DNA of 41,079 nucleotides from an uncultured Clostridia bacterium (lineage in GTDB: Bacteria; Bacillota; Clostridia; TANB77; CAG-508), in the NCBI GenBank assembly GCA_944392445.1, contig CALXWT010000012.1, forward strand, positions 1-41,079, written 5' to 3'. Below the pieces are notes generated by a model. It did no database searches and had not been told where the DNA came from. It was given only the letters and a program-made list of their open reading frames with translations. Shown here piece after piece: positions 14,881 through 22,434 of this stretch (position 1 is its first letter; every line of letters starts with the position of its first letter). A program made the translations under genes and the position numbers.

Positions 14881-17181
14881 ATGAAGAAAAAAGCACTAAT
14901 TATTATAACAACTATTGCTATTTTAATAATAGCTTTTATTGTTATATTTAACATATTTGACTTTAATGAAGTAGATAGTGAAAAGCAATCAGAAGTAAAT
15001 AAAGATAACCAACTTACTAGGCAAATGTTTTTGTCAAATGATTTTCCGGCTGAATATCAGCCATACATTGACGAACTAAAGAAGAAGTATCCGAATTGGG
15101 AGTTTAAGGCATTGTATACAAACTTAGATTGGAAGTATGTTATAGATAATGAAAATGTTTTTGGAAAGAACCTAGTTCCCAAATCTTATTCTGATAGTTG
15201 GAAAAATACAAATCCCGGAGAGTACAATGTTGAGGTTGATAGTGGTTGGGTAGATTCGTCTAGGACTGCTGTAGAATATGCGATGGATCCTAGAAACTTT
15301 TTGAATTATGTTAGAGTGTTTCAATTTGAAGAATTATCGTATAATTCTTCAACTAATAATGCCTCAAGCATAGAGAAGATACTGTACGGTACAGAGTTCT
15401 ATAACAGAATTGTTGAGTATAAAAACTCTAGTGGTACCAATATAGTAACTGATAAAAAATATTCGGATTTAATACTATCTGCAGCTAAGACCTCTGGCGT
15501 AAGTAGTTTTCACTTGGCTTCTAGAATAAAGCAAGAGGTAGGACCTTTTTTGTCACATAGTTCTATAAGTGGAACTGTAAGTGGCTTTGAGGGATTATAC
15601 AATTTCTATAACATTGGTGCTACTAGTTCATCAGAACCAATGGGAGCAATAAAAAATGGACTTCAATATGCAAAAGATGGCAAAGGGGCAAGTGACTCTA
15701 CTAAGAAAAAATACTTAATTCCATGGAATACAAAGGAAAGAGCAATTACTGGAGGGGCAATATTTATTGGCTCTAGTTATATAAATTCTGGACAAGATTC
15801 AATTTATCTTCAAAAGTTCCATGTGTATGATACAGGAAGTGATGAACTTTTTTGGCATCAGTATATGACAAATGTTTTGGCACCGTATAGTGAGTCAAAG
15901 TTAATATACACAGGCTATTCAAATAGCAATATGCTAGATAATGCAATGTCTTTTGTAATTCCAATTTATGAAAATATGCCAGACTTACCTTGCACTAGTC
16001 CAGCAATATCTGCAAGTGATTTTTCATCAGATAACACAAAAGTGTATGCAAACGTGGAGACTAGTTTAAATGTAAGGTGTGGACCAGGAACATCGTATGA
16101 AAGTTTGACTACAATACCAGCAGGAACGCAAATGACTAGAATTGCAAAAGGAAAGCAAAAAGGAGAATTATGGGACAGGGTTATACTAGAAAATGGATTA
16201 GTTGGTTATGTATTTCAAACTTATGTGGAAGAAGTTCCAGATATTCAAGCTGAAAAAGTAGAACTTTCATTAGATAAAACTACAATAAATAAGGGGGAAA
16301 TAATTCAGTTAAATGCCAAGGTTCTGCCAGAAGAAGCGGTAGACAAAAAGCTAACCTATAGTTCTAACAATACAAATGTAGCTATAGTAAGTTCAAGTGG
16401 AAAAATAACGGGAATCGGTTCTGGAAAAGCTACAATAACTGCTAAGACTAGTAATGGAATAAGCAGTAGTATAGATATTACTATATATAGCCCAGTAACA
16501 GATATATTACTTAGCACAGATAATGTAGTAATTCAAGTGGATGGAAGCTTTATAATAGATGCAGAAGTTTTACCAGAAGACGCAGACAACAGAAAGCTAA
16601 ACTATAAATCAGAAGATGACAAAATAGCAAGAGTGAATGAAGATGGAAAAATAACAGGAATTTCGGAAGGAAATACTAATATAGTAGTAAGTTCTGATGA
16701 GGGCAATATATCGAAAACAATAAAAGTTACAGTTACTAGAAAATTGCAAGATGGCGAAATTGTATTTGACGAAAAATTACAAATAGATGGAAATGAGATT
16801 ACAGGTTTAGCAAATAAAAATAATACAGTAGATGATTTGCTAAATAAAATCCAAACAAATTATACAGTAGAAGTATATAATAAAAATGGAGAAAAAATTT
16901 CTGGAAATAGCTTGGTAGGAACAGGTAGCACAGTAAAAATAATGGATAATAATTCTTTGGTAATTGAATATACATTAATAATGTATGGAGATGTAAATGG
17001 AGATGGAAAAATAAATAGTATAGATTTATTAGTATTGCAAAGGCATATACTAGAAATAGAAAAACTTGGCAATATATATGTAAAAGCTGGTAATGTTAGG
17101 AAAAATGGCAAAGCACCAAGCTCCGTAGATTGTTTATTAATACAGAGACATATATTGGGTCTACAGAATATAGAACAGTAA
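14881..17181 (+). CDS. Dockerin-bearing glucosaminidase-like cell-wall protein with SH3 and Ig-like domains
   Basis: This 766-residue secreted or membrane-attached protein has its N-terminal helix at about 5-26. Residues ~50-350 resemble the glucosaminidase (GH73/LytD-like) region, with SGVSSFHLASRIKQEVG and the FYNIGATSSSEP segment. A bacterial SH3 domain follows (about 385-455, LNVRCGPGTSYESL), then two Big_2 Ig-like domains (about 460-620, each with LPEEAVDKKLTY or LPEDADNRKLNY and DGKITGIS-type turns), a short linker domain, and a type I dockerin at the end. The first dockerin loop is canonical (DVNGDGKINSID); the second (NVRKNGKAPSSVD) has lost most acidic calcium ligands. Expected role: peptidoglycan cleavage while docked to a cohesin. 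The ATG at 14881 is chosen because GGAGG overlaps the alternative GTG at 14875. Confidence 0.87.
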   Translation: MKKKALIIITTIAILIIAFIVIFNIFDFNEVDSEKQSEVNKDNQLTRQMFLSNDFPAEYQPYIDELKKKYPNWEFKALYTNLDWKYVIDNENVFGKNLVPKSYSDSWKNTNPGEYNVEVDSGWVDSSRTAVEYAMDPRNFLNYVRVFQFEELSYNSSTNNASSIEKILYGTEFYNRIVEYKNSSGTNIVTDKKYSDLILSAAKTSGVSSFHLASRIKQEVGPFLSHSSISGTVSGFEGLYNFYNIGATSSSEPMGAIKNGLQYAKDGKGASDSTKKKYLIPWNTKERAITGGAIFIGSSYINSGQDSIYLQKFHVYDTGSDELFWHQYMTNVLAPYSESKLIYTGYSNSNMLDNAMSFVIPIYENMPDLPCTSPAISASDFSSDNTKVYANVETSLNVRCGPGTSYESLTTIPAGTQMTRIAKGKQKGELWDRVILENGLVGYVFQTYVEEVPDIQAEKVELSLDKTTINKGEIIQLNAKVLPEEAVDKKLTYSSNNTNVAIVSSSGKITGIGSGKATITAKTSNGISSSIDITIYSPVTDILLSTDNVVIQVDGSFIIDAEVLPEDADNRKLNYKSEDDKIARVNEDGKITGISEGNTNIVVSSDEGNISKTIKVTVTRKLQDGEIVFDEKLQIDGNEITGLANKNNTVDDLLNKIQTNYTVEVYNKNGEKISGNSLVGTGSTVKIMDNNSLVIEYTLIMYGDVNGDGKINSIDLLVLQRHILEIEKLGNIYVKAGNVRKNGKAPSSVDCLLIQRHILGLQNIEQ

Positions 17182-17267
17182 AAGATTCTTGTTTTTTACT
17201 TTAAAACTATAATAAAAATAGAAAACATAGCATTGTTAGAGTTAGAAATTCAATAGAAAGGAAAAAG

Positions 17268-18590
17268 ATGAAAGGAAAGTATATAATCTTAAAAATAATA
17301 CTAATTTGCATTACTATATTAAGCTATAGCTTAATAATTACAGTAAATGCTGAAAATTCTTCTCAAATTATAATAAGTAGCAGTAAAAATAGTGTAGCTA
17401 GCAATGAAGCATTTACTATATTATTAAGTGCAAACAATACTAATATTGCGGCATATACTTTATGGATATATTATGAAAGTGAAAAAGTAGAATGCATATC
17501 TCAAATAGATAACATCAACATTCAGAATAATAAAATAATATATACATGGTATTCTAATGATGGAGAGAATAAAAGCTTAGATGATATGTTAGAATTGGAA
17601 TTTGTAGCTAAACAAGAGGGAATAGCAACTTTTTCTGTAACAGGTGAATTTTATAGTGAAACAGGAAAGCAATTAAAGCTTCAAGGAAATAGTTTAGATG
17701 TTGTAATAGGTGATGTAACTTTAATGGCAGAAAACAATTCTATGATAGAAACTCAAGAAGAAAACAGTTCTCAAAAGAACACACAAGAAGATACAGATTT
17801 ACTAGCAGAAGTGCAAAATGATGATAGTAGTTTAAACTTAGGAATAATGAGAACAAATCAAGAGGGAATTACACCAAATTTCAATGCAGAAATATTAGAA
17901 TATTATTTGGTTGTAGACGAAACAGTAAATAATTTAGATATTACTGCTATTCCTGTTAGCAAGAAAGCAGAAATTGTTATAGTTGGAAACAAAAATCTAA
18001 AAAGTGGTATAAATAAAGTTAAGATTACAGTAAGCTTAAACGGAAATAGTAAAACATATACTATAAATGTGACTAAAACAGATAATCCAAACAAAGCAAA
18101 TGCCAATTTAGAAACATTGGCAATACAGAATTATACATTGGAACCAGAATTTCAAAATAGCATAACGAACTATTATGCAGAAGTAGCAAATACGGAAACT
18201 TTGGTAAATATATTGGCAATAGCAGAGGATAGTAGTGCAAATGTAAAAATAGAAGGAAATAATGACTTAAAATATGGAAGTAACAATGTGGTAGTTACTG
18301 TAACTGCAAGAGATGGAATAACAGATAAAAAATACAATATTGAGATATATAAAAGAAATGACGAAGAGGAAAATGTATATAAGGAAGAAATTAAAGAAAA
18401 TAATGAAGAAGTAAATATGTTACTAGAAGAAAAAAGCATAGAAATAACGGAGAGTAAAGAAAATCAAGCAGAAGATAATGAAGTTAATGGTAAAAGCAAA
18501 GTTATAGTGATAGTAGTAATAATAGTGGCAATAATTGTGATTGGAGTAGTTATAATTGCAGTTAGAAAATATACAAAAAGTAGAAAATGA
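17268..18590 (+). CDS. Cohesin-like protein with cadherin-like beta-sandwich repeats and C-terminal membrane anchor
   Basis: This is a 440-residue exported protein. It has a signal peptide (about 1-29), a cohesin-like domain (about 32-150) whose opening SSSKNSVASNEAFTILLSA and AAYTLWIYYE mirror the first cohesin protein of this cluster, and an acidic linker. Two cadherin-like beta-sandwich (PF12733-type) domains follow (about 190-275 and 280-365), each with the F-x-x-x-I-x-x-Y-Y-x-x-V pattern. An acidic stretch and a C-terminal membrane helix with a basic tail (about 410-440) close the protein. It lacks an LPXTG motif, so it would be membrane- rather than wall-anchored. As the second cohesin-type partner it may be an alternative docking site for the dockerin protein just upstream. 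Ribosome site GAAAGGA is clear. Confidence 0.8.
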   Translation: MKGKYIILKIILICITILSYSLIITVNAENSSQIIISSSKNSVASNEAFTILLSANNTNIAAYTLWIYYESEKVECISQIDNINIQNNKIIYTWYSNDGENKSLDDMLELEFVAKQEGIATFSVTGEFYSETGKQLKLQGNSLDVVIGDVTLMAENNSMIETQEENSSQKNTQEDTDLLAEVQNDDSSLNLGIMRTNQEGITPNFNAEILEYYLVVDETVNNLDITAIPVSKKAEIVIVGNKNLKSGINKVKITVSLNGNSKTYTINVTKTDNPNKANANLETLAIQNYTLEPEFQNSITNYYAEVANTETLVNILAIAEDSSANVKIEGNNDLKYGSNNVVVTVTARDGITDKKYNIEIYKRNDEEENVYKEEIKENNEEVNMLLEEKSIEITESKENQAEDNEVNGKSKVIVIVVIIVAIIVIGVVIIAVRKYTKSRK

Positions 18591-18685
18591 TAGGTTTATA
18601 GCTAAGAATTGCTATATAAGAAGAGAGGCTTTGATAATAAATGTAAAATAACAAAAACTTAACAAAAGTCAACATAATACTAATA

Positions 18686-18714
18686 TTGACTATTTTTCCA
18701 TTTTATGTTATAAT
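18686..18714 (+). promoter_or_regulatory. Promoter of ppaC
   Basis: TTGACT (18686-18691) and TATAAT (18709-18714) have a 17-bp spacer, 50 bp before the start codon. Confidence 0.8.
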
Positions 18715-18763
18715 AGAGAAGTCGACGGGAGATAAAAACTTGGAAAATAATGGAGGTTATTAT

Positions 18764-19690
18764 ATGAGTAAAAATGTATTAATATTCGGACATAAAAATC
18801 CAGACACAGACTCAATTACATCAGCTATAGTAATGGAAAATTTTGAAAAAAAATTAGGACATGAAAATGCAAAAGCAGTTAGAACAGGAAATGTAAACAA
18901 AGAAACACAATATGTGTTAAACTATCTTGGAATGGAAGCACCTGAACTAATAGACGACGTAGAAGATGGTCAAGAAGTTATTTTAGTAGACCATAACGAA
19001 GCAACACAATGTGTTAACAATATTGCTAATGCTAAAATACTAAAGGTTGTAGACCATCATACAATGAATTTCGTAGCACCATATCAATTATATTATAGAA
19101 CAGAACCAGTTGGTTGTACACAAACAGTTTTATTTAAAATGTATAAAGAAAACGATGTAGAAATTGATAAAAACATAGCAACACTAATGCTAAGTGCTAT
19201 TGCATCAGATACATTAGTACTAAAATCACCAACAACAACTGATGATGATAGAAAAGCAGTTAAAGAACTAGAAAAAATATCTGGTTTAAGTATAAATGAT
19301 TTTGGTGTAGATATGTTAAAAGCAGGAACAGACATTAGTGAATATACTCCAGAGCAAGTTATAAATATAGATTCAAAGTTATTTGAGCAATCAAATAAAA
19401 AATTTAGAATAGCACAAGTAAACACAGCAGATTTAGACTCTATATTTAAAAATCAAGCATATTTTGAACAAGCTATAAATGAAGATATACAAAAAGAAAA
19501 CTTAGACTTTTATGTATTTGCAGCAACAGATATAATTAACTCAAACTCAAAAATTATATCTTTGGGAAATGATGCAGGAGTAGTTGAAAAAGCATTTGGT
19601 GTACCAGTAGATAATCATACAGCAATGCTTGAAAATGTAGTATCTAGAAAAAAACAAATTTTACCACCAATCTTAGATAATTTGAAATAG
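18764..19690 (+). CDS. ppaC: Manganese-dependent inorganic pyrophosphatase (family II)
   Basis: This cytoplasmic enzyme hydrolyses pyrophosphate to phosphate and pulls biosynthetic reactions forward. It is a DHH-family protein: GHKNPDTDSITSA near the start, LVDHNE, then the namesake VVDHHTMNF, all metal ligands, and a DHHA2 C-terminal domain ending with SRKKQILPPIL, where the S-R-K binds substrate. At 308 residues it is the standard length and has no CBS or DRTGG regulatory insert. The frame is open from 18686, but TGGAGGTT precedes the ATG at 18764 and homologues start with this K-x-V-L-I-F-GHKNPDTD segment. It is monocistronic with its own promoter and terminator. Confidence 0.96.
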   Translation: MSKNVLIFGHKNPDTDSITSAIVMENFEKKLGHENAKAVRTGNVNKETQYVLNYLGMEAPELIDDVEDGQEVILVDHNEATQCVNNIANAKILKVVDHHTMNFVAPYQLYYRTEPVGCTQTVLFKMYKENDVEIDKNIATLMLSAIASDTLVLKSPTTTDDDRKAVKELEKISGLSINDFGVDMLKAGTDISEYTPEQVINIDSKLFEQSNKKFRIAQVNTADLDSIFKNQAYFEQAINEDIQKENLDFYVFAATDIINSNSKIISLGNDAGVVEKAFGVPVDNHTAMLENVVSRKKQILPPILDNLK

Positions 19691-19713
19691 ATTAGATAAA
19701 AATAGAATAGATA

Positions 19714-19743
19714 GAAAAGCTAGCAATAAAAAGCTAGCTTTTA
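19714..19743 (+). terminator. Terminator of ppaC
   Basis: AAAAGCTAGC pairs with GCTAGCTTTT around a 7-nt loop, 25 bp after the stop codon, and the second arm runs into T-rich sequence. Confidence 0.75.
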
Positions 19744-19796
19744 ATAATCTTTATTAGTTAGTAATGAAGTTTGGGTATATTTTTCTTTATAAACAC

Positions 19797-19825
19797 TTGA
19801 AATTTAAAAAAAAATTTGTTATTAT
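19797..19825 (+). promoter_or_regulatory. Promoter of tRNA-Leu
   Basis: TTGAAA (19797-19802) and TATTAT (19820-19825) have a 17-bp spacer, about 19 bp before the tRNA. Confidence 0.65.
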
Positions 19826-19843
19826 ATAAAAGTCATTAAAAAT

Positions 19844-19926
19844 GCCGATGTGGCGGAACTGGCAGACGCACCAGACTCAAAATCTGGCGGGAAACCATGT
19901 GGGTTCGAGTCCCACCATCGGTACCA
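19844..19926 (+). tRNA. tRNA-Leu (anticodon CAA)
   Basis: The acceptor stem GCCGATG pairs with CATCGGT, and the discriminator A and encoded CCA follow. The anticodon stem CCAGA/TCTGG encloses the loop CTCAAAA, giving anticodon CAA for TTG codons. The T arm GGGTTCGAGTCCC is standard, and a long variable arm lies before it, as expected of a class II tRNA. It is the predicted substrate of TrmL encoded at 8076-8585. Confidence 0.96.
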
Positions 19927-19982
19927 ATATATATTAATTTAGTGCATTTATTCGTGGAATAGATGTACTTTTTTTCCACATC

Positions 19983-20011
19983 TTGAAAAATTATGTGAGA
20001 AGTTGTATAAT
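19983..20011 (+). promoter_or_regulatory. Promoter of the GC-richer orphan gene at 20087
   Basis: TTGAAA (19983-19988) and TATAAT (20006-20011) have a 17-bp spacer, 75 bp before the start codon. Confidence 0.75.
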
Positions 20012-20086
20012 ATTTAATACTGTAGTGTTGTTTTGAAAAATGCTAGGAGATAAGTGCAACATTACTAACTGGAGGGAATATAAACA

Positions 20087-20761
20087 ATGAAAACAGATAT
20101 TATGCTTGTAGATACTTCTATGTTTCGTGATGCTCGGAAAGTAAAATGTGTACCAAGTGAATTACATGATTTGTGTGATTTCCTTGCAGAAATTATGCCA
20201 AATCAAGTTACCCCAATAGGTTTAGTTTCTTTTGTAACAGCAGTTATAGAGAAACTCTTAGGAGATAAGGAGGAATTTAACGGAAAAAAGTTCTCGTGGG
20301 AACTTAAAAATGAAAAATATAGGCTTGCAATTTATATGAACTATTTTCCACTAATTGTGGATGAATTAGCAAGTGCTGATTTTTCAAAAGAATTCCGTAA
20401 GTACTTTGACATTTCCTTTGGAGAGTCTCTACCTCCTATTGAGAATGAGGGAGAGTATGATGTAATGGTAATAGCAAGAGATGTTGTTGACATCTCTAAC
20501 AAAGACAAAGCAGAGGTGCTGGCAGCACTTTATAATCGTGCACACCCTAGGGGAGTGGGAATTTTAGATTATAATCCTTCGCAGATGAGTATCGAAGAAG
20601 CTCGTAATCTTTTGAAAGAAAATTCTTACTTTGACCTTATAAATGGTAGAGTAATGAAAGTTAACCTGTCCAGCAATGTGTTAATAACGTATGCATACAA
20701 TCGCGAGAATGGTGACGGATCTGCTGAACGCATTATTTCTCATTGCCGGAATATAAAGTAA
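20087..20761 (+). CDS. GC-richer orphan protein, unknown function
   Basis: I do not recognise this 224-residue soluble protein. It has no signal peptide, membrane segment or metal-binding cluster. The N-terminal half is mixed helical. The C-terminal half, from about residue 120, has a beta-strand (YDVMVIARDVVDIS), a region HPRGVGILDYNPSQMSIEEARNLL and a final strand LITYAYNREN, which could be an alpha/beta domain. It has GC-richer codon choice than its neighbours and uses CGG twice in frame (DA-R-K and HC-R-N), which neighbouring native genes avoid. Its own promoter, the GGAGGGAA ribosome site and a strong terminator make it a self-contained unit, as for the other GC-rich orphans in this window. 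Confidence 0.75.
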   Translation: MKTDIMLVDTSMFRDARKVKCVPSELHDLCDFLAEIMPNQVTPIGLVSFVTAVIEKLLGDKEEFNGKKFSWELKNEKYRLAIYMNYFPLIVDELASADFSKEFRKYFDISFGESLPPIENEGEYDVMVIARDVVDISNKDKAEVLAALYNRAHPRGVGILDYNPSQMSIEEARNLLKENSYFDLINGRVMKVNLSSNVLITYAYNRENGDGSAERIISHCRNIK

Positions 20762-20779
20762 GGTCCTAGCATAAACATG

Positions 20780-20818
20780 GGGTAGTATACTTCAATTGAA
20801 GTTACTACCCTATTTGTT
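20780..20818 (+). terminator. Terminator of the orphan gene at 20087
   Basis: GGGTAGTA (20780-20787) pairs with TACTACCC (20803-20810), and the inner ACTTCAATTGAAGT extends the stem. A T-rich tail follows. Confidence 0.75.
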
Positions 20819-20878
20819 TGTTCAAAACACATATAAATCTATATACTTCAGTAAGACACGATTTGTAAAGAACTTGAG

Positions 20879-20919
20879 AATAAATCAAGAAAAATATTAT
20901 AAATTTTTCTTGATTTATT
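20879..20919. repeat. Inverted repeat overlapping the metA promoter
   Basis: A perfect 17-bp inverted repeat (arms 20879-20895 and 20903-20919, 7-nt centre) covers the -35 box of the likely metA promoter. It could be an operator or a leftover terminator; no known methionine riboswitch or T-box pattern is visible here. Confidence 0.5.
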
Positions 20920-20938
20920 TCTATACAAATGATACAAT
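20910..20938 (+). promoter_or_regulatory. Promoter of metA
   Basis: TTGATT (20910-20915) and TACAAT (20933-20938) have a 17-bp spacer, about 58 bp upstream of the chosen start. The -35 box lies in the inverted repeat. Confidence 0.6.
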
Positions 20939-20996
20939 ATTTGAGTAAAAGTATATAATTATATGCTTTTGGTACAATTTAATAATGGTGATAGAT

Positions 20997-21887
20997 ATGC
21001 CAATTTATACAAAAGCAGGTTTACCTGTAAACGAAATTTTAAGAAAGGAAAAAATACAAATTCTAGAAGAACTAGAAAAAGCAAATTCTTCAGAAGAAAA
21101 TAACAAAGTTTTAGAAGTAGCAATTTTAAATTTAATGCCATTAAAGGAAGACACAGAGTTACAATTATTACGAAAATTATCTGCATCAGGGAAAAGCATA
21201 AAAATAACATTTGTAAAAGTTTCAACATACACAAGTAAAACAACAGCACCAGAACATATGCAAAGATTTTATTCTACATTTGGAGAAATAAAAAACAAAT
21301 ATTTTGATGGCTTAATTATAACTGGTGCACCAGTAGAACAAATGGAGTTTGAAAAAGTAGATTACTGGGCAGAACTTGAAAAAATAATGGACTGGTCAGA
21401 GTCTCATACTAAATCTACATTACATATATGTTGGGGAGCTCAAGCAGGGCTTTACCATCATTATGGGATAGACAAGCATTTAATACCAAATAAAATGTTT
21501 GGAGTATTTGAACATAAAATTGATGATAAAAATTCAAAAATATTATTTGGATTTGAAGAAGGTTTTAAAGCACCTCACTCAAGGCATACAACAGTATATA
21601 AAAAAGATATAGAAAATGTGCCAGAACTAGACGTGGTAGCTGAGTCGGATAAAGCGGGAGTGTTTATTGTAGAAAATAAAGCCAAAAGGCAATTATTTGT
21701 TACAGGACATTTGGAATATGCAGTAGATACTTTAGACAAAGAATACAAAAGAGATGTGTCTAAGGGATTAAAAATAGAAATACCAGAAAATTATTATATG
21801 GATAATAATCCAGAGGAAAAACCAGTCTTTAGTTGGAAAGAAAATGGAGACAAAATATATTCAAACTGGGTAAACTATTATTTATAA
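20997..21887 (+). CDS. metAA: Homoserine O-acetyltransferase (MetA family)
   Basis: This enzyme acylates homoserine, the first committed step of methionine synthesis. It is a MetA-family (not MetX) protein with catalytic Cys145 (HICWGAQAG), His238 and Glu240 (TGHLEYAVDT), each offset by +3 from the E. coli enzyme. At the position equivalent to E. coli Gly111 it has Glu114 (TGAPVE). In the family, Glu here marks acetyl-CoA use and Gly marks succinyl-CoA use, so an acetyltransferase is predicted. The start is the ATG at 20997, giving the usual MPI opening, with GGTGA upstream; an ATG at 20985 is in frame but has no ribosome site. It is monocistronic. Confidence 0.94.
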   Translation: MPIYTKAGLPVNEILRKEKIQILEELEKANSSEENNKVLEVAILNLMPLKEDTELQLLRKLSASGKSIKITFVKVSTYTSKTTAPEHMQRFYSTFGEIKNKYFDGLIITGAPVEQMEFEKVDYWAELEKIMDWSESHTKSTLHICWGAQAGLYHHYGIDKHLIPNKMFGVFEHKIDDKNSKILFGFEEGFKAPHSRHTTVYKKDIENVPELDVVAESDKAGVFIVENKAKRQLFVTGHLEYAVDTLDKEYKRDVSKGLKIEIPENYYMDNNPEEKPVFSWKENGDKIYSNWVNYYL

Positions 21888-21907
21888 AATATTTATATAA
21901 TTTTCTA

Positions 21908-21936
21908 TTGATATTTTTTAAATTGTATTATATTAT
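21908..21936 (+). promoter_or_regulatory. Promoter of the 22006-27044 gene set
   Basis: TTGATA (21908-21913) and TATTAT (21931-21936) have a 17-bp spacer, about 70 bp before the first start codon. Confidence 0.65.
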
Positions 21937-22005
21937 AAATAAGAAAATTTATTTGATATAATTATCCGAAATAAAGAGAAAAATTCAAGGAGGATTTACT
22001 AAGTA

Positions 22006-22431
22006 ATGAAAGAAAAAATAGCAGCAATAATTATGATAGTTTTACTTACTTTAGGTTTATTTGCTACATCAATAAGCGCTACAGATGCTAATATTACAAC
22101 CAATACAACAGATTTAAGAAATGATGCAACTGTTAACTTAGTTGAAATGAAAGACAGAGAATTAGAAACTTTACAAGATTACCAAGAGTCTTATGGAGAT
22201 AATACTTATGGATTAGTTGCATATATTTTAAATGTAATAAGAATATATAGTATACCCTTTGGCTTTGTAGGAATTGCAATAAGTGGTATATATAGGTACA
22301 TAATAGGAATAAGAAAGTTAGATGTTAGAGACAAAGGCTTTGGTGCTATGATAGGAATTATAACAGTAATGGTAATATGTCAAGTTTTACCATTAGTATT
22401 TGCGATAGTTGTAAAAGGCTGGAGGGGTTAA
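22006..22431 (+). CDS. Small exported two-helix membrane protein, TrbC/VirB2-like
   Basis: The 141-residue protein has a signal peptide (about 1-26, ending SISA-TDA), a polar segment, and two membrane helices (about 68-94 and 108-135) joined by a basic loop (YIIGIRKLDVRDKG). This layout is that of VirB2/TrbC-type pilins or related small membrane subunits, but the sequence alone does not prove it. No VirB4, VirB6 or other conjugation gene is nearby. It lies 3 bp before the CpaE-like gene, so the products probably act together at the membrane. Ribosome site AAGGAGGA is strong, with a 10-nt gap to the ATG. Confidence 0.65.
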   Translation: MKEKIAAIIMIVLLTLGLFATSISATDANITTNTTDLRNDATVNLVEMKDRELETLQDYQESYGDNTYGLVAYILNVIRIYSIPFGFVGIAISGIYRYIIGIRKLDVRDKGFGAMIGIITVMVICQVLPLVFAIVVKGWRG

Positions 22432-22434
22432 CTA

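Noticed and set aside
14769-14951. Open frame of 60 codons across the repeat array and the start of the next gene
   Set aside because: It lies in the palindromic repeats and out of frame over the dockerin protein; no ribosome site and no protein-like character.
20822-20996. SAM riboswitch or T-box upstream of metA
   Set aside because: The leader after the promoter is too short and lacks the conserved core elements; only the inverted repeat is seen.
22006-22431. A conjugation or type IV secretion locus
   Set aside because: Only a single TrbC/VirB2-like small protein is present, with no VirB4, VirB6, VirB10 or relaxase gene near it.
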